A DNA stretch of 64,000 nucleotides from Winogradskyella psychrotolerans (GTDB lineage Bacteria; Bacteroidota; Bacteroidia; Flavobacteriales; Flavobacteriaceae). Made by a program: the position numbers and the translations under genes. How positions within the stretch are numbered: position 1 is the first letter of the stretch; every line of letters begins with the position of its first letter. Below are positions 63,444 to 64,000 of this stretch, in pieces. Below the pieces are notes generated by a model that made no database searches, was not told where the DNA came from, and saw nothing but the letters and a program-made list of their open reading frames with translations. The stretch is taken from NCBI RefSeq assembly GCF_018860545.1, contig NZ_JAHKPN010000011.1:496001-560000 (forward strand), written 5' to 3'.

Positions 63444-64000
63444 TTACATATCTAAAAGATAAGCAAAAATTAAAGGCGCCACAATGGTCGCATCACTTTC
63501 AATGATGAATTTTGGTGTATTAATATCTAGTTTCCCCCACGTTATTTTTTCGTTTGGCACTGCACCTGAGTACGATCCGTAACTCGTTGTACTATCACTA
63601 ATTTGACAGAAATAGCTCCAAAATGGTGTTTCTGGTCGTTCCATATCTTGATATAACATGGGCACTACACAAATAGGAAAATCTCCTGCAATACCTCCAC
63701 CAATTTGAAAGAACCCGATACCATTTTCAGAATTATCAGTGTACCAATCTGCTAAAAATGTCATGTACTCAATCCCAGATTTCATGGTACTTGCTTTCAA
63801 TTCGCCTTTAAGCACGTAGCTGGCAAAGATATTTCCCATGGTACTATCTTCCCAACCTGGGCAAACAATAGGTAGGTTTTTTTCTGCCGCCGCATACATC
63901 CAAGAATCTTTCAAATCTATTTCGTAATGCTCTTCTAAAACACCTGAGAGTAATAATTTATACATGTATTCATGTGGTAAATAGCGTTCTCCGTTTGCTT
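63444..64000 (-). CDS. deoxyhypusine synthase-like protein (partial, 5' end outside window)
   Basis: Member of the deoxyhypusine/homospermidine synthase family, which transfers an aminobutyl group from spermidine using NAD. Only the C-terminal 184 residues or so are inside the window; the frame runs through the right edge, so an ATG at 63965 is internal. Visible features are NGERYLPHEYMYKLL, GFFQIGGGIAGDFPICVVP, and EKITWGKLD, where the lysine matches the catalytic lysine of deoxyhypusine synthase. Bacteria lack eIF5A, so a polyamine product such as homospermidine is more likely. It is coupled to the GNAT-nitrilase gene. Confidence 0.85.
   Translation of the reverse strand, partial: ANGERYLPHEYMYKLLLSGVLEEHYEIDLKDSWMYAAAEKNLPIVCPGWEDSTMGNIFASYVLKGELKASTMKSGIEYMTFLADWYTDNSENGIGFFQIGGGIAGDFPICVVPMLYQDMERPETPFWSYFCQISDSTTSYGSYSGAVPNEKITWGKLDINTPKFIIESDATIVAPLIFAYLLDM

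Noticed and set aside
63444..63965. Complete 173-residue gene starting at 63965
   Set aside because: The frame continues to the window edge with conserved family residues (NGERYLPHEY), so the gene is truncated by the window and this ATG is internal.

Overview
The window is a low-GC chromosomal segment from a member of the Bacteroidota, almost certainly the family Flavobacteriaceae and probably marine. Supporting this are a SusC/SusD pair, carboxypeptidase-regulatory-like domains, TTG starts with little Shine-Dalgarno signal, a TAnnTTTG-type promoter, an arsenosugar gene set and the short palindromic repeats typical of flavobacterial intergenic regions. No rRNA, tRNA, insertion sequence, phage or CRISPR array is visible. 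Both edges cut genes: leuD at the left and a deoxyhypusine-synthase-like gene at the right.

Layout. (1) 1-2828: leucine biosynthesis (leuA-leuC-leuD) on the minus strand. (2) 2974-4524: a conserved protein of unknown function. (3) 4629-7951: a SAM-I riboswitch with terminator, a 162-nt imperfect palindrome, then metY, an OsmC-like gene and metX, closed by a terminator. (4) 7991-12296: a SWIM zinc-finger protein and a large helical protein (DUF6493-like), apparently without their usual MoxR/VWA partners. (5) 12486-19855: a TamB-like protein and an Omp85-family outer-membrane protein. (6) 20013-35004: purine catabolism. The plus strand carries guanine deaminase, xanthine dehydrogenase (two subunits), allantoinase, the membrane urate hydroxylase PuuD, a fused OHCU decarboxylase/HIU hydrolase and a PucG-type aminotransferase. 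The minus strand carries a ureidoglycolate amidohydrolase-like enzyme, ureidoglycine aminohydrolase, allantoate amidohydrolase, an uncharacterised P-loop NTPase plus membrane protein, and XdhC. Together they can take guanine or xanthine to glyoxylate, glycine and ammonia, with a plant-like lower branch. (7) 35179-49965: an arsenosugar-type cluster of AhpD-like protein, ArsS, DUF2064-type and TIGR04283-type glycosyltransferases, SusC/SusD, Na+/solute symporter, a calcineurin-like protein with altered metal motifs, rhodanese, purine nucleoside phosphorylase, ArsM, a fatty-acid-hydroxylase-type membrane enzyme and a DUF547 protein. (8) 50093-56610: a phosphoesterase, a CarboxypepD_reg-like protein, a GH113-like lipoprotein, and an FAD oxidoreductase with a membrane polyferredoxin. 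(9) 56900-60491: a three-gene glycosyltransferase operon. (10) 60520-64000, minus strand: small proteins, a GNAT-nitrilase fusion and a deoxyhypusine-synthase-like gene.

The most unusual observations are: a 102-nt palindromic repeat sitting exactly in frame (34 codons) inside the TIGR04283-type glycosyltransferase gene, with a 40/44 match to an intergenic copy about 29 kb away; the long palindrome in the metY leader; the breadth of the arsenosugar cluster, including a SusCD/symporter set; and an uncharacterised NTPase/membrane-protein pair between the ureide genes and xdhC.
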